Shown here: positions 27,231 to 38,299 of the stretch, piece after piece
Numbering within the stretch: position 1 is the first letter of the stretch
Layout of the letters: every line of letters begins with the position of its first letter
Assembly (NCBI RefSeq): GCF_027706845.1
Contig: NZ_JAQGCZ010000003.1
Span: 124,001 to 188,000 of the forward strand
Length of the DNA: 64,000 nt
From: Mycolicibacterium sp. BiH015
GTDB taxonomy: Bacteria > Actinomycetota > Actinomycetes > Mycobacteriales > Mycobacteriaceae
Direction: 5' to 3'
The notes under the pieces: generated by a model
What the model saw: the letters and a program-made list of their open reading frames with translations, nothing else
What the model was told of the DNA's origin: nothing
The model's database searches: none
Program-made: the position numbers and the translations under genes

Positions 27231-28520
27231 TCAGGTGAGATAGCGGTACGTCGGCGACCCCGGCTCGAGAAGCTCGACGTGGCACTCCGACGCGTGCATG
27301 CGCGCGAGCAGACCGTCGAGGTCGGCAGCGGAGTTCATCTCGATGCCGACGAGCGCCTCCCCCGTCTCGCGGTTGTTGCGCTTGACGTACTCGAACAACG
27401 TGATGTCGTCGTTCGGGCCGAGGACTTCGTCGAGGAATTTGCGCAGCGCGCCGGGCTCCTGTGGGAAGTCGACGAGGAAATAGTGCTTGAGCCCGAGATG
27501 CACCAGAGACCGCTCGAGGACCTCGCCGTAGCGGGACACATCGTTGTTGCCGCCGGAGATCAGGCACACGACGGTGGAGCCGGGTTCGATGTCGGCATCG
27601 GAGAGCGCAGCCACCGACAGCGCGCCCGCAGGCTCGGCGATGATCCCCTCGTTCTGGTAGAGGTCGAGCATCGCGGTGCACACCGCCCCCTCGTCGACGG
27701 TGGTGATCGACACCATGTCGCCGGCGGCCGACAGCGCCGCGAACGGCTTGGCGCCCACCCGCGCGACCGCCGCGCCGTCGACGAACTGGTCGACTTCGTC
27801 GAGAGTCACGGGCTTGCCGTTGGCCAGCGCGGCCACCAGCGCCGCGGCGCCGGCGGGTTCGACACCGAGCACCGAAGTCGTGGCGGTGCGCTCGGCGAGG
27901 TACGTGGTGATGCCGCTGATGCAGCCGCCTCCGCCGACCGGGACGATCACCAGATCGGGTTCTGCGCCCAACTGGTCGAGGATCTCGACGCCGATGGTGC
28001 CCTGCCCCGCCATCGTGCGCAGATCGTCATAGGGCGGGACGAGTGTCGCGCCGGTACGCGCGACGTCGTCGAGTGCGGCCTGGGCAGCCATGTCGTAGGT
28101 CTTGCCGCCGACGATGAGCTCGATGAAGTCGCCGCCGTGATACAGGATGCGGTTGCGCTTTTGTTTGGGCGTCTTCGCAGGGACGTACACGCGACCGCGG
28201 ATGCCCATGGATCGGCAGGCCATCGCGAAACCCTGGGCATGGTTACCCGCCGACGAGCAGACCACGCCCGCGGCCGTCTCCTCCGGGCGCAGCTGCATCA
28301 GCAGGTTGTAGGCGCCGCGCAGCTTGTAGGAGCGAACGGCCTGCAGGTCCTCGCGCTTCAGATAAACCTGAGCGCCGGTGATCGCCGACAGACGGTCGCT
28401 GAACTGCAGTGGCGTCTTGGCGACCACGCCCGAAATTCGCTGAGCCGCGTCGTCGATATCGGCGGCGCTCAGGGGCGCGCCAGGATCGATGCGGGGGCTA
28501 TTGCTCAGCTCGGCGGACAC
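27231..28520 (-). CDS. ilvA: Threonine ammonia-lyase IlvA
   Basis: This 429-aa fold-type II PLP enzyme converts threonine to 2-oxobutanoate for isoleucine synthesis. The PLP lysine is in VRSYKLRGAYN, the phosphate loop is GGGGC, and SAGNHAQG binds substrate. A C-terminal ACT-like regulatory domain (about 345-429, from HYFLVDFPQEPGALRKFL) points to feedback control by isoleucine. GTG 28520 gives VSAELSNSP, matching the known mycobacterial N-terminus; the open frame continues seven codons upstream. Confidence 0.94.
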   Translation of the reverse strand: MSAELSNSPRIDPGAPLSAADIDDAAQRISGVVAKTPLQFSDRLSAITGAQVYLKREDLQAVRSYKLRGAYNLLMQLRPEETAAGVVCSSAGNHAQGFAMACRSMGIRGRVYVPAKTPKQKRNRILYHGGDFIELIVGGKTYDMAAQAALDDVARTGATLVPPYDDLRTMAGQGTIGVEILDQLGAEPDLVIVPVGGGGCISGITTYLAERTATTSVLGVEPAGAAALVAALANGKPVTLDEVDQFVDGAAVARVGAKPFAALSAAGDMVSITTVDEGAVCTAMLDLYQNEGIIAEPAGALSVAALSDADIEPGSTVVCLISGGNNDVSRYGEVLERSLVHLGLKHYFLVDFPQEPGALRKFLDEVLGPNDDITLFEYVKRNNRETGEALVGIEMNSAADLDGLLARMHASECHVELLEPGSPTYRYLT

Positions 28521-28642
28521 CGGACAATGGTGCCACCCCACCCTGCGTGCGGAAAAATGCCGCCCGGAGAACCGCTAGTCAGGCTAGCGAAATCGACACG
28601 CCGCAAACAGTGTTTCGGTTGACCGAAATCTTTCCTACGAGC

Positions 28643-28648
28643 TATCGT
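28643..28648 (+). promoter_or_regulatory. -10 element of the leaderless small membrane protein gene
   Basis: TATCGT seven bases before ATG 28656. Confidence 0.6.
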
Positions 28649-28655
28649 CATTTGC

Positions 28656-28886
28656 ATGACGACCGCCGAACATCTCACCGAAGCCGTGTCCCGTCCGGCC
28701 TCGACGGTGTCGATTGCCGGCGTCGCGTGGCCCCTCTACAAAGTGGTGGCGCTTCTCGTCGGGTTGCTGGTCTTCGTGGGCGTCGGCCTGGCGACCGGCT
28801 CCGCGGGTCCAGCCGTTCTCAGCGGTGCCGGCCTGGCCGTGGCGACGTGGCTGACGGCCGGCTTTTTCATCTCGCCGCGCAGCTGA
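28656..28886 (+). CDS. Small two-helix membrane protein, function unknown
   Basis: This 76-aa protein has a polar N-terminus (about 1-20), then two hydrophobic helices (about 25-46 and 52-72) linked by a glycine-rich turn (GLATGSAGPA). It faces dnaE1 tail-to-tail and is divergent from ilvA. A good leaderless promoter supports it as a real gene. No family is recognised; several mycobacterial small membrane proteins look like this. Confidence 0.7.
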   Translation: MTTAEHLTEAVSRPASTVSIAGVAWPLYKVVALLVGLLVFVGVGLATGSAGPAVLSGAGLAVATWLTAGFFISPRS

Positions 28887-28905
28887 CGTACGCGCGGCCG
28901 GTTCC

Positions 28906-31900
28906 TCAGCCGCCCAGGCAGCCTGGCCCCAGCAGTTCCTTCAGATCGCCCATCAGCGCCGACGACGGCGTCACGCGCAGCGACTGATCGAGCTCCAGCG
29001 TCGTGATGCGTTCGCCGTTGATCAGCCGAAGATGAACCTGCGATGTCCCTGGATGGCGCGCCAGCACCTGCTTCAGCGCAGTGACCTTGTCGACGGTGCA
29101 CTGCCGGGTGGGCAGGCTCACCGCCACCGGGCGGTTCGCCTGTGCACTGGAGAAATCGGGGACGATCAATTCGTTGGCGATCAGCGAGATCCTGTCGTCG
29201 CGCTTGGCCACCTTGGCCCCGATCAGCACGACGACGTCATCGGCGATCTCGGCGCCGAACATCGAATAGGTCTGCGGGAAGAACAGCACCTCGATACCGC
29301 CGGAGAGATCTTCGATCTGCGCCGACGCCCACGGCAGGCCGTTCTTGTTGACGCGACGATTCACCGAAGCCAGGATGCCACCGACCCGCACCTGGGTGTC
29401 GTTGGCGATGTCGCCTTCGAGGATCGCCGGAATCTGGGTGTCCACCTGGGCTGTCAGCAGGTGGGCGATGCCGTTGAGGGGGTGCCCGGACACATAGAGG
29501 CCGAGCATCTCGCGTTCGAGCGCGAGCTTGTGCTTGTCCTCCCACTCCTCGTCGGGCACGCGGATGGTGAACGCAGAGTCACCGTTGTCATCCCCGGCGT
29601 CACCCCCACCGAAGAGGTCGAACTGGCCCATCGCCTCGGCCTTCTTGGTGCCGAGCACCGAGTCGACGGCATCGGTGTGCACCAGGAACAAGCCCTTGCG
29701 TGGGTGACCAAGGGAGTCGAATGCGCCGGCCTTGACCAGCGATTCCGTCACCTTCTTGTTGCAGGCGGCGATGTCGATCTTGTTCAGGTAGTCGGAGAAA
29801 TCCGTGAACTTGCCCTTCTCGGACCGCGTGTTCACCAGTGAGGCAACCACATTCGCGCCGACGTTACGTACGGCGCCGAGGCCGAAGCGGATGTCGTTGC
29901 CGACGGAGGCGAAGTTCTGCACCGACTCGTTCACGTCAGGTGGCAGCACCGTGATGCCGAGACGTCGGCAGTCGGCCAGGTACACCGCGGCCTTGTCCTT
30001 GTCGTCACCGACGGAGGTCAGCAGACCGGCCATGTACTCAGCCGGATAGTTGGCCTTCAGGTAGGCCGTCCAGTAGGACACCAACCCATAGCCCGCAGCG
30101 TGCGACTTGTTGAACGCGTACCCGGCGAACGGAAGGATGGTGTCCCACAACGCTTTCACCGCGCCCTCGGAGAAACCATTCGCGGTCATGCCCTCGTGGA
30201 AACCCTTGTACTCAGCCTCCAGAACCTCGAGCTTCTTCTTGCCCATGGCCTTGCGCAGCGCGTCGGCCTTACCCATCGTGTAGGAGGCGACTTTCTGGGC
30301 GATGAACATGATCTGCTCTTGGTAGACGATCAGGCCGTAGGTCTCGGCAAGGATCTCCTTGAGGGGTTCTTCGAGCTCGGGGTGGATCGGTTTGATCGCC
30401 TGCCGGCCGTTCTTGCGGTCGGCATAGTCGTTGTGGGCGTTCATGCCCATGGGACCCGGCCGGTACAGCGCGAGCACGGCCACGATGTCGTTGAACTCGG
30501 TGGGCTGCATGCGGCGCAGCAGATCCCGCATCGGGCCGCCATCGAGCTGGAACACGCCCAGTGTGTCTCCGCGGCCGAGAAGTTCGTAGGCCTTGGGGTC
30601 GTCGAGGGCCAGCGACTCCAGGTCGAGGTCGATGCCGCGGTTGGCTTTGATGTTCTCGATGCAGTCGCCGATGATGGTCAGGTTGCGCAGGCCGAGGAAG
30701 TCCATCTTCAGCAGGCCGATGGCCTCACACGACGGGTAGTCCCAGCCCGTGATGACGGCGCCGTCCTGCGGGCGCTTCCACAGCGGGATCGCATCGATGA
30801 GCGGCTCGGAGCTCATGATCACCGCGCACGCGTGCACACCCGCGTTGCGCACCAGCCCTTCGAGGCCGCGGGCGGTTTCGTAGATCGTCCGCACGTCGGG
30901 GTCGGTGTCGATGAGGCTGCGCACCTCGGCGGCTTCTTTGTACCGCTCGTGGTTGGGATCGGTGATGCCTGAGAGCGGGATGTCCTTGGCCATGATCGGC
31001 GGCGGCAGCGCCTTGGTGATCCGGTCGGCGATGGCGAAGCCGGGCTGGCCGTAGTTGACCCGCGCCGAATCCTTCAGCGCCGCTTTGGTTTTGATGGTGC
31101 CGAAGGTGATGACCTGGGCGACGCGATCGCTACCCCACTTGTTGGCGGCGTACCGCAGCATCTCGCCGCGGCGGCGGTCGTCGAAGTCGATGTCGATGTC
31201 GGGGGCCGAGGGACGCTCCGGGTTGAGGAAGCGCTCGAACAGCAGGCCGTGCGGAATCGGATCGATGTTGGTGATGCCCAGTGCGTAGGCAACCAACGAG
31301 CCCGCCGCCGAACCTCGGCCGGGGCCGACCCGGATGTCGACCGACTTCGCGTAGTTGATCAGATCGGCGACGATGAGGAAGTACGACGGGAAACCCTTGT
31401 CGCAGATCACCTTGATCTCGTAGTCGGCGCGCTCGATGTACTCCGCGGGCACCGCGTCGGCAGCACCGCCGAAGCGGCGGGCGAGCCCGGCCATCACCTC
31501 GTGGTGCAGCCAGGTGGCCTGGTCGTGGCCCTCCGGAACGGGGAAGATCGGCATCCGGTCGCGGGGAGTCCACACGTCGGCGTAGGACTGAACCCGCTCG
31601 GCGATCAGCAGCGTCGAGTCGCACGCGCCGGGGACCTGGTCGTCCCACAGGGCGCGCATCTCGGCCGCGGACTTCAGGAAGTAGCCGTCGCCGTCGAACT
31701 TGAAGCGCGTCGGATCGGACAGCGTCTTACCGGTCTGCACGCACAGCAGCGCCTCGTGGTTACGGGACGCCTCGCGCGTGACGTAATGGCAGTCGTTGGT
31801 GGCAAGGGGCGGAATGCCGAGCTTGCGTCCGATCTCGAGAAGACCTTCGCGGACGCGACGCTCGATGTCGAGGCCATGGTCCATCAGCTCCAGAAAGAAG

Positions 31901-32454
31901 TTGTCCGGGCCGAAGATCTCGCGCCACTTGGCGGCTGCCTCCACTGCGTCTTGGTGGTGGCCCAACCGCAGGCGGGTCTGCACCTCGCCGGACGGACAGC
32001 CGGTGGTCGCGATGATGCCTTCGGCGTGCTCGGCGATGATCTCGGCGTCCATGCGCGACCACTTGCCCAGTTGCCCCTCGAACGAGGCGAGCGACGAGAG
32101 CTTGAAGAGGTTCCGCAGCCCGGTGGCGTTCTCGGCGACCATCGTCATATGGGTGTACGAGCCGCTACCGGAGACGTCGTCGCTCTTCTGGCTCGGATCC
32201 CCCCACAGCACGCGCTTGGTCTCGAACCGCGATGCGGGGGCAATGTAGGCCTCGACGCCGATGATCGGCTTGATGCCGGCATCGGTGGCGGCGTTGTAGA
32301 ACTCGCTGGCGCCGAACATGTTCCCGTGGTCGGTCATTCCGATCGCGGGCATCTCCAGCCGCTGCGCCTCGGCCAGCATCGGTTTGACCTTGGCGGCGCC
32401 GTCGAGCATCGAGTACTCGGTGTGGTTGTGCAGATGCACGAAAGAACCGCTCAT
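28906..32454 (-). CDS. dnaE1: DNA polymerase III alpha subunit DnaE1
   Basis: This 1182-aa protein is the replicative polymerase. The N-terminal PHP domain begins [13 protein letters not shown] and in mycobacteria is the active proofreading exonuclease; its metal-binding His and Asp residues (HLHNH, DHGNM) are intact. The palm motif [16 protein letters not shown] carries the catalytic aspartates. Tandem HhH and an OB fold (about 985-1080) follow. TAAACT upstream of ATG 32454 would give a 5' leader of at most a few bases. ORF length matches Rv1547. Confidence 0.97.
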   Translation of the reverse strand: MSGSFVHLHNHTEYSMLDGAAKVKPMLAEAQRLEMPAIGMTDHGNMFGASEFYNAATDAGIKPIIGVEAYIAPASRFETKRVLWGDPSQKSDDVSGSGSYTHMTMVAENATGLRNLFKLSSLASFEGQLGKWSRMDAEIIAEHAEGIIATTGCPSGEVQTRLRLGHHQDAVEAAAKWREIFGPDNFFLELMDHGLDIERRVREGLLEIGRKLGIPPLATNDCHYVTREASRNHEALLCVQTGKTLSDPTRFKFDGDGYFLKSAAEMRALWDDQVPGACDSTLLIAERVQSYADVWTPRDRMPIFPVPEGHDQATWLHHEVMAGLARRFGGAADAVPAEYIERADYEIKVICDKGFPSYFLIVADLINYAKSVDIRVGPGRGSAAGSLVAYALGITNIDPIPHGLLFERFLNPERPSAPDIDIDFDDRRRGEMLRYAANKWGSDRVAQVITFGTIKTKAALKDSARVNYGQPGFAIADRITKALPPPIMAKDIPLSGITDPNHERYKEAAEVRSLIDTDPDVRTIYETARGLEGLVRNAGVHACAVIMSSEPLIDAIPLWKRPQDGAVITGWDYPSCEAIGLLKMDFLGLRNLTIIGDCIENIKANRGIDLDLESLALDDPKAYELLGRGDTLGVFQLDGGPMRDLLRRMQPTEFNDIVAVLALYRPGPMGMNAHNDYADRKNGRQAIKPIHPELEEPLKEILAETYGLIVYQEQIMFIAQKVASYTMGKADALRKAMGKKKLEVLEAEYKGFHEGMTANGFSEGAVKALWDTILPFAGYAFNKSHAAGYGLVSYWTAYLKANYPAEYMAGLLTSVGDDKDKAAVYLADCRRLGITVLPPDVNESVQNFASVGNDIRFGLGAVRNVGANVVASLVNTRSEKGKFTDFSDYLNKIDIAACNKKVTESLVKAGAFDSLGHPRKGLFLVHTDAVDSVLGTKKAEAMGQFDLFGGGDAGDDNGDSAFTIRVPDEEWEDKHKLALEREMLGLYVSGHPLNGIAHLLTAQVDTQIPAILEGDIANDTQVRVGGILASVNRRVNKNGLPWASAQIEDLSGGIEVLFFPQTYSMFGAEIADDVVVLIGAKVAKRDDRISLIANELIVPDFSSAQANRPVAVSLPTRQCTVDKVTALKQVLARHPGTSQVHLRLINGERITTLELDQSLRVTPSSALMGDLKELLGPGCLGG

Positions 32455-32525
32455 AGGGACGCCAGTTTAGGACCGACCACCGACACCGCACGGCGTGTCG
32501 CGGTGCGTGTCTCGCGAACTTCGAA

Positions 32526-33200
32526 TCAGGCGTCGATCGCAGCGGCGAACGTTCTATTTAGCAATCCGCTACCGACCATTCGCATCAATAGCCTGGCTAT
32601 CTTGGCGGTGGCTTCGGAGCGGGCGTCTTCGGCGAGAAAGCCGGCGTAGAACCCGAACCCCCAGAAGAGCGCGGCCAGCATGTCGGCCACCGCTCGGGGT
32701 TCGCTGTGCGCGTCCAGCTCGCCACGGCGCACCGCGTCGGCGACGGCCGCGTCGTAGAACGCATGCACGGTCGAGACGATCCGGGCCGCCGCCCGGTGGC
32801 TCTGCGCTGCCTGGTGGTGGTCGATCCGTGCCGTCATGACCAACTTCATCAGCGCAGGCTCTGCCTCCCCGAGTCGGCCCAACTCCACGGTGAACGTCGC
32901 AAGTTGGCTGAGTAACGATCCCTCGGCCAATGCCGTTGTGGCACAGCCCCGAATGCGCTCGCAGACGTCGGAGAGCAGCTTGTCGTACAAGTCCTCCCGC
33001 GTCGCGAAGTAGTAGTGCAGAGTGGGGCGGCTCACCCCGGCCCGCTGGGCGATCTGCTGGAACGACGCCGCCTGATAGCCGCGTTCGGCGATGATGTCGC
33101 GGGCCGCGCGCATGATCATCATGCGGGTCTGCTCGGAGTCTGCCCCCACCGGACGACCACGTTTGCGAGCCAGCGGCGCAGCGAGGGTCTCGTTCTCCAC
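32526..33200 (-). CDS. TetR-family transcriptional regulator
   Basis: This 224-aa regulator has an N-terminal HTH (about 22-68, AARDIIAERGYQAASFQQIAQRAG then SRPTLHYYFATREDLYDKLL) and a helical ligand domain ending in a hydrophobic helix. GTG 33200 is chosen because TAGCGT lies six bases upstream (leaderless); TTG 33206 is an alternative. A 13-bp palindrome overlaps that -10, suggesting autorepression. It lies 71 bp upstream of dnaE1 on the same strand. The target and ligand are unknown. Confidence 0.85.
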   Translation of the reverse strand: MENETLAAPLARKRGRPVGADSEQTRMMIMRAARDIIAERGYQAASFQQIAQRAGVSRPTLHYYFATREDLYDKLLSDVCERIRGCATTALAEGSLLSQLATFTVELGRLGEAEPALMKLVMTARIDHHQAAQSHRAAARIVSTVHAFYDAAVADAVRRGELDAHSEPRAVADMLAALFWGFGFYAGFLAEDARSEATAKIARLLMRMVGSGLLNRTFAAAIDA

Positions 33201-33206
33201 GAGCAA

Positions 33207-33221
33207 ACGCTATGGCATAGC
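33207..33221. promoter_or_regulatory. Palindromic operator candidate over the TetR promoter
   Basis: GCTATG-G-CATAGC at 33209-33221 overlaps the TAGCGT -10 (33212-33207, minus strand) of the TetR gene. Position and symmetry fit an autoregulatory operator. Confidence 0.6.
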
Positions 33222-33253
33222 TACTGACGGGTCAATAAAAACGCGCGCAAAGG

Positions 33254-34144
33254 TCACACCACAGCCGCGGCGGAAAGTCGGCGCTCGGCCCGGGCGCGTC
33301 GCACCACGTCGACGGTGAAGACCAGCAGCGCGACCCAGATCAGAACGAAGCCGAGCCACCGCATCGGCGGCATCGCCTCGTGACCCACGAGCACTCCCCA
33401 CGACAGCTGCATCGCCGGAGTCATGTAGAACAGCAGGCCCAGGGTGACCATCGGCAGCCGCTGCGCCGCCGCGGCGAAGAACAGCAGCGGAAGCGCCGTG
33501 AGCACCCCGGAGAGGACCAGCAGCGCGACGTGTCCACCGCCGTGGCCGGTCAGGGTGCCCCCGTCGGTGACCTGCAGGGCGACCACATAGGCGACCGCGA
33601 ACGGTGTCGCGATCGCGGCCTCGATGCCGACGCTGACTCTCGGGTCTGTCGGCACCAGCTTCTTCACCGCGCCGTACAGACCGAAGGACAATGCCAGCCC
33701 AAGTCCGACCAGTGGCGGCTCGCCGAGCTGCACGGTCAGGATCACCACCGCGATCACGGCGATGGCCAGCGCACTCAACTGCCAGCGGTTCAGCTTCTCG
33801 CGGAAGATGAGCAGTCCCAGCGCAATCGACACCAGCGGGTTGATGAAGTAGCCGAGGGCGGCGTCGACGACATGGCCGTTGTTGACCGCGTACACGTAGA
33901 TCAGCCAGTTCACCGAGATGAGACCCGAGGCCGCGATCAGGAGCAGCCAGGTGCGGCCGGTGATCGCCTTGATGTCACCGAGCCGCCGCACCGCAGCGAC
34001 CACGACGACCATCAGCGCGAAGCTCCAGATGATCCGGTGTGCGAGCACCTCGACAGCGCCCGCGGGTTTGAGCAACGGGAAGAACGCCGGGAACAACCCC
34101 CACATCACGTAGGCGCCGGCGCCGAAGAGCAGGCCGGACCTCAC
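33254..34144 (-). CDS. rarD: EamA/RarD-type transporter
   Basis: This 296-aa protein has about ten membrane helices and the two EamA repeats of drug/metabolite transporters. The start [30 protein letters not shown] and the middle [33 protein letters not shown] are characteristic of the RarD (chloramphenicol-sensitive) branch. GTG 34144 overlaps the stop of the pseudouridine synthase as GTGA, so the pair is coupled. Substrate unknown. Confidence 0.88.
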   Translation of the reverse strand: MRSGLLFGAGAYVMWGLFPAFFPLLKPAGAVEVLAHRIIWSFALMVVVVAAVRRLGDIKAITGRTWLLLIAASGLISVNWLIYVYAVNNGHVVDAALGYFINPLVSIALGLLIFREKLNRWQLSALAIAVIAVVILTVQLGEPPLVGLGLALSFGLYGAVKKLVPTDPRVSVGIEAAIATPFAVAYVVALQVTDGGTLTGHGGGHVALLVLSGVLTALPLLFFAAAAQRLPMVTLGLLFYMTPAMQLSWGVLVGHEAMPPMRWLGFVLIWVALLVFTVDVVRRARAERRLSAAAVV

Positions 34145-35070
34145 AGGTCGTGCCGGCGCAGGACGTCCAGCGCATGCTGCAGATCGGCCGGATACGGGCT
34201 CGTGATCTCGACGCGGCGACCGTCCGCGGGGTGCGCGAAAGCCAGCGACCGGGCGTGCAGCCACTGACGTTCCAAGCCGAGGCGCTTCGCCAGCGTCGGA
34301 TCGGCGCCGTAGGTCAGGTCGCCGGCGCACGGGTGATGCAGCGCCGCGAAGTGAACGCGGATCTGGTGGGTGCGCCCCGTTTCCAGATGGATGTCGAGCA
34401 AGCTGGCCGCCTGGTGCGCTTCCAGCGTGTCGTAATGGGTGATGCTGTGCCGTCCGCCCTCGACGACCGCGAACTTCCAGTCGTGCCCGCGATGCCTGCC
34501 GATCGGGGCGTCGATGGTCCCGCTGGAGGGATCCGGATGTCCTTGCACCACTGCGTGATAGCGCTTGTCGACGGTGCGCTGCTTGAACGCGCGTTTCAGA
34601 GCGGTGTAGGCCCGCTCCGACAGTGCCACCACCATCACACCGGACGTCCCGACATCGAGCCGGTGGACGATGCCCTGGCGTTCGTGGATGCCCGACGTGC
34701 TGATGCGGAACCCCGCCGCCGCCAGGCCGCCGAGAACCGTCGGCCCGTGCCAGCCGACCGTCGCATGCGCCGCCACCCCCGGCGGCTTGTCGACCGCGAC
34801 GATGTCGTCGTCGGAGTACAGAATGTCCATGCCCTCGATGTCGACGGGCGTGTTCTCCACCGGCGACGGGGCGTCCGGGAGCTGCACCTCAAGCCAGGCG
34901 CCCGCGATCAGCTTGTCCGACTTCGCGGCGCGCGCCCCGTCGAGCTCGACACCGCCGTCCTCTGCGATCGCGGCTGCCGCCGTCCGCGACAGTCCGAGTA
35001 GCCGGGCCAGGCCGGCGTCGACTCGCATACCTGCGAGCCCCTCGGGCACCGGCATCGACCGGGTCGTCAT
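34141..35070 (-). CDS. RluD-type 23S rRNA pseudouridine synthase
   Basis: This 309-aa protein has an N-terminal S4 RNA-binding domain (about 15-65) and a RluA-family catalytic domain. The catalytic aspartate is in [13 protein letters not shown], and [14 protein letters not shown] is the substrate-groove motif. ATG 35070 overlaps lspA by 4 bp. It is the counterpart of Rv1540. Site specificity (RluD positions in helix 69 or RluC) is by homology only. Confidence 0.9.
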   Translation of the reverse strand: MTTRSMPVPEGLAGMRVDAGLARLLGLSRTAAAAIAEDGGVELDGARAAKSDKLIAGAWLEVQLPDAPSPVENTPVDIEGMDILYSDDDIVAVDKPPGVAAHATVGWHGPTVLGGLAAAGFRISTSGIHERQGIVHRLDVGTSGVMVVALSERAYTALKRAFKQRTVDKRYHAVVQGHPDPSSGTIDAPIGRHRGHDWKFAVVEGGRHSITHYDTLEAHQAASLLDIHLETGRTHQIRVHFAALHHPCAGDLTYGADPTLAKRLGLERQWLHARSLAFAHPADGRRVEITSPYPADLQHALDVLRRHDL

Positions 35071-35657
35071 CCTTCCCCGGGTTCGGCGTCCGTCTTGCGC
35101 CGGCCGACGGTATCGAAGTCGAAGCCGAACAGCGACAACGCCACCAGCAGAATGGCCCCACCGACCACTGCTGGGTCTGCGACGTTGAACACCGGCCACC
35201 AGCCGATGGACAGGAAGTCGACAACGTGGCCGCGCAGCGGGCCGGGTGAGCGGAAGAACCGGTCCACCAGATTGCCCAGCGCGCCGCCGAGGATCATGCC
35301 GAGCCCCAGCGCCCACCACGGCGAGACGAGCCTGCGTCCCATCCAGATGATGCCGACCACGACACCTGTCGCCACGAGCGTCAGCACCCAGGTGTAGCCG
35401 GTGGCCATCGAGAACGCCGCACCCGAATTGCGCACCAGGGTCCAGGTGACGGTGTCGCCGATGATCGAGACGGGCTGGCCCGGCGTCAGCAGCTTGACCG
35501 CGAGAACCTTGGTGACGATGTCCAGGACGAGCACGACCGCGGCAACGGTCAGCAGCAGGCGTAACCGGCGCCGCACCGGCGGTTGAGCCGACTCCCCCGT
35601 GGCCGCCGGCTCCGCACCGGTCGCGGGCTCGGCCGGGCTCGACGATTCATCTGTCAC
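35067..35657 (-). CDS. lspA: Lipoprotein signal peptidase LspA
   Basis: This 196-aa aspartyl protease removes signal peptides from lipoproteins. Four membrane helices follow a polar N-terminal tail (about 1-28) typical of mycobacteria. The catalytic pair lies in [10 protein letters not shown] and [12 protein letters not shown] 35657 starts the protein. It is adjacent and coupled to the pseudouridine synthase, an order common in bacteria, and divergent from the asparaginase gene. Confidence 0.95.
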   Translation of the reverse strand: MTDESSSPAEPATGAEPAATGESAQPPVRRRLRLLLTVAAVVLVLDIVTKVLAVKLLTPGQPVSIIGDTVTWTLVRNSGAAFSMATGYTWVLTLVATGVVVGIIWMGRRLVSPWWALGLGMILGGALGNLVDRFFRSPGPLRGHVVDFLSIGWWPVFNVADPAVVGGAILLVALSLFGFDFDTVGRRKTDAEPGEG

Positions 35658-35699
35658 GCCCCCATCATCGCAAAGAGCCGGTGGGCGAGAATTCCACCC

Positions 35700-36602
35700 A
35701 TGGGTCACCTCGTCGTCATCGCCACCGGCGGCACCATCTCGACCAGCTCCGACGCCGACGGCGTGAAGCGTCCCAGCCGCTCCGGCGTGGACCTGACCAC
35801 CGGGCTCGACGTCGAGGTCCACGACGTGCTGTCGGTGGACAGCTCCCAGCTGACGCCTGCCGACTGGGACTCGATCACGGCCGCCGTCCGTCGGGCCGCC
35901 GCCGACGGCGCCACGGACGGCATCGTCGTCACCCACGGCACCGACACCATGGAGGAGACCGCGTTGTGGCTCGAGCTGACCTACGACGGCGCCCCGCCGG
36001 TGGTGCTCACCGGCTCCCAACGCAGTGGCGATGCCGTGGACGCCGACGGGCCGGCCAACCTGCGTGACGCGCTTGCCGTCGCCCGCGACCCTCGCTGGCG
36101 CGACCACGGGGTCCTGGTGAGCTTCGCCGGCTCGGTGTTCGAACCGCTCGGCGTGCACAAGGTGGCGACCACGGATCTGCAGAGCTTCGCCGGCCATCCC
36201 GCCGCGCCCGGCAAGGCGCGCCCGCAGGTGGGCCGGATCTCGGCTGCCGAGGCCCCGCGCGTCGACATCATCGCCGCCTACCCCGGCGCCGACACCGCGG
36301 CGCTGGACGCCTGCGTGGCCGCCGGTGCCCGCGGGGTGGTGTTGCAGGCCCTCGGTTCGGGCAACGCGGGCGCCGCACTGATCGACGGGGTACGTAGGCA
36401 CTGCCGCGCCGGTGTGACGGTCGTGGTGTCGACCCGTGTGCCCGGCGGCCTGGTCAGCCCGGGTTACGGGCCGGGACGCGATCTGGTGGACGCCGGGGCG
36501 ATAGTTGCCGCGCGACTGCGACCGCCGCAGGCCCGGGTGCTGCTGATGGCCGCGCTGGGCGCACGGCACCCTGTGCGGGACGTCTTCGAGAGGTGGGGCT
36601 GA
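35700..36602 (+). CDS. ansA: L-asparaginase AnsA
   Basis: This is a 300-aa type I/II bacterial asparaginase. The first catalytic Thr is in IATGGTIS (about 7-14), and the second Thr-Asp-Lys region is [12 protein letters not shown]. Further family motifs are [20 protein letters not shown] and [10 protein letters not shown]. No signal peptide, so cytoplasmic. It is the counterpart of Rv1538c. ATG 35700 lies 42 bp from divergent lspA; the frame is open upstream but into antisense lspA. Confidence 0.93.
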   Translation: MGHLVVIATGGTISTSSDADGVKRPSRSGVDLTTGLDVEVHDVLSVDSSQLTPADWDSITAAVRRAAADGATDGIVVTHGTDTMEETALWLELTYDGAPPVVLTGSQRSGDAVDADGPANLRDALAVARDPRWRDHGVLVSFAGSVFEPLGVHKVATTDLQSFAGHPAAPGKARPQVGRISAAEAPRVDIIAAYPGADTAALDACVAAGARGVVLQALGSGNAGAALIDGVRRHCRAGVTVVVSTRVPGGLVSPGYGPGRDLVDAGAIVAARLRPPQARVLLMAALGARHPVRDVFERWG

Positions 36603-36603
36603 G

Positions 36604-37962
36604 TCAGCTCTGCCTACGGGCCATCTCTTCGACGAACTGCGGCCAGTCGAGACTGTCCACCGGGTTCGCGCGACTGATCGCGGGGTCGGTGTCGGGCAGC
36701 GTGCGCGCCTGCCCGGGCCCGCTGCTGCGAGTTTCGAACCGCACCGTCATGACGCCGTGTCCCGCGCCCTGGACCCAGCCGTGCCCGAAGTCGGTGTGCC
36801 TGACGTCGTCCCCGACGCGCCAAGCAGGCGGCGCGGCGGCGACGTCGGCGAGGGTGGCGGGCAGGCCGGCGTCGTCCGAGGTCTCCTCGATCAGCCCGGC
36901 GTCGGTGAACAGCGGCTCCTGCTGAACGTCGGAGAGTCCCGAGAAGCCCACGCCCACAAGGCGAACGGGTCCGATCTCGACGGGGTCCAGCAGCAGCCGC
37001 CGCGCGGTGCCGATCAGTGTCGCGGCGTCGGTCGTCGCATAGGGCAGCGTCGCAGACCGCGTCAACGTGCTCATGTCCGACCGCTTGAGCTTGACGGTGA
37101 CCGTGCGCGCGCCTCTACCGTCCTTCTCCAATCTGCGGTGGGCGTGGTCGCCGATCGGGCCCAACGCCTCTCGCAGCGCAGCGAGCGTTGTGAGGTCTTC
37201 GGCGAAGGTCGATTCGGCACTGATCTGCTTGGCGGGCGCATTCTCGGCGACCGGCCGGTCGTCGATGCCTCGCGCCAGGCGGTGCAGCGCCGGCCCCACC
37301 GTCGCGCCGAGGATGTCGGCCACCTCCGTCTCGGCGAGCGCGGCGAACGCGCCGACGGTGTCGATGCCCAGACGGTGCAGTTTGTCCTCCGCGACGGGCC
37401 CGATCCCCCACAGCCGACGCACCGGCAGCCCCGACAGCAGCGTCATCTCGACGTCACGACCGACCACCCGGATGCCGTCCGGCTTGGCCAGTCCAGAGGC
37501 GATCTTGGCGATCTGCTTGCCCGAGCCGGCGCCGACGGACGCGACCAGACCCGTCTCGGATCGCACGCGGGCGCGCAACTCGGCGCAGAACGCCTCGACC
37601 TCGGATTCGGGAGCGCCCGCCAGTTCGGGCGGCTCGCCGAACGCCTCGTCGAACGACAGCTGCTCGAGGACCGCGACCATCGACCGGACGGTGTCGAAGA
37701 CCCGCCTGCTGGCCGTCCCGTACACCACGCCGCGGGGCGGCAGCACGACCGCCGACGGCCCGACCAGACGCCTGGCCTGCAGCATCGGCATCGCCGACCT
37801 GGCTCCGAACACCCGGGACTCGTAGCTGGCACCCGCCACGACACCCCGGCCGCCGACACCGCCGACCAGCACGGGCCTGCCGCGCAACGTGGGGCGGGTC
37901 AGCTGCTCCACGGACGCGAAAAACGCGTCCATGTCCAGATGCAGGACCCATCGAGCGGCCAC
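36604..37962 (-). CDS. dinX: Y-family DNA polymerase DinX (DinB1)
   Basis: This 452-aa translesion polymerase has the palm motif [13 protein letters not shown] near the start, SFDEAF with the second acidic site, an HhH region ([15 protein letters not shown]), and a little-finger domain. The C-terminal extension (about 350-452, [23 protein letters not shown]) is typical of mycobacterial DinB1. GTG 37962 is chosen: TAGCAT lies eight bases upstream and the product begins like Rv1537. Longer in-frame starts exist. Confidence 0.93.
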   Translation of the reverse strand: MAARWVLHLDMDAFFASVEQLTRPTLRGRPVLVGGVGGRGVVAGASYESRVFGARSAMPMLQARRLVGPSAVVLPPRGVVYGTASRRVFDTVRSMVAVLEQLSFDEAFGEPPELAGAPESEVEAFCAELRARVRSETGLVASVGAGSGKQIAKIASGLAKPDGIRVVGRDVEMTLLSGLPVRRLWGIGPVAEDKLHRLGIDTVGAFAALAETEVADILGATVGPALHRLARGIDDRPVAENAPAKQISAESTFAEDLTTLAALREALGPIGDHAHRRLEKDGRGARTVTVKLKRSDMSTLTRSATLPYATTDAATLIGTARRLLLDPVEIGPVRLVGVGFSGLSDVQQEPLFTDAGLIEETSDDAGLPATLADVAAAPPAWRVGDDVRHTDFGHGWVQGAGHGVMTVRFETRSSGPGQARTLPDTDPAISRANPVDSLDWPQFVEEMARRQS

Positions 37963-37988
37963 AGATGCCGATGCTAGGGCGTGCCCGA

Positions 37989-37994
37989 TAGCGT
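37989..37994 (+). promoter_or_regulatory. -10 element of the leaderless S4 protein gene
   Basis: TAGCGT six bases before GTG 38001, in the 38-bp divergent gap with dinX. Confidence 0.6.
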
Positions 37995-38000
37995 GGCCCC

Positions 38001-38231
38001 GTGGCACACCCGAGTGAACCTGCCGACGTCCCGATCCGGGACGAGACGATCAGGCTCGGACAGTTCCTCAAGCTCGCCGGCCTCATCGATTCCGGTGCCG
38101 ACGCCAAATCCGTCATCGCGGACGGCCAGGTCACCGTGAACGCCGAAGTCGAGGTGCGGCGCGGCAGACAACTGCGCCCCGGTGACGTCGTCGAGCTGTC
38201 GGGGCACAGCGCCCGCGTCGTCAGGCCTTAG
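38001..38231 (+). CDS. Small S4-domain RNA-binding protein
   Basis: This 76-aa protein is essentially one S4 domain: [33 protein letters not shown] (about 17-49) followed by [15 protein letters not shown]. Single-domain S4 proteins (YaaA/RlbA type) bind structured RNA, in some species near ribosomes. GTG start at 38001 with a leaderless promoter. Precise RNA target unknown. Confidence 0.88.
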   Translation: MAHPSEPADVPIRDETIRLGQFLKLAGLIDSGADAKSVIADGQVTVNAEVEVRRGRQLRPGDVVELSGHSARVVRP

Positions 38232-38237
38232 CGATCG

Positions 38238-38293
38238 CGAGAGTGCGTGCAGGGTGGCGAAACGGCCGAAATCACGACCTGAGCGCACCCTCG
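38238..38293. repeat. Imperfect palindrome between convergent genes (REP-like or terminator)
   Basis: CGAGAGTGCG at 38238-38247 pairs with CGCACCCTCG at 38284-38293 (one mismatch), and the centre holds the palindrome CGGCCG (38263-38268). This 56-bp unit fills the 68-bp gap between the S4 gene and ileS. It may end transcription from both sides, or be a copy of a dispersed mycobacterial palindromic repeat. Confidence 0.5.
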
Positions 38294-38299
38294 GCGAGA

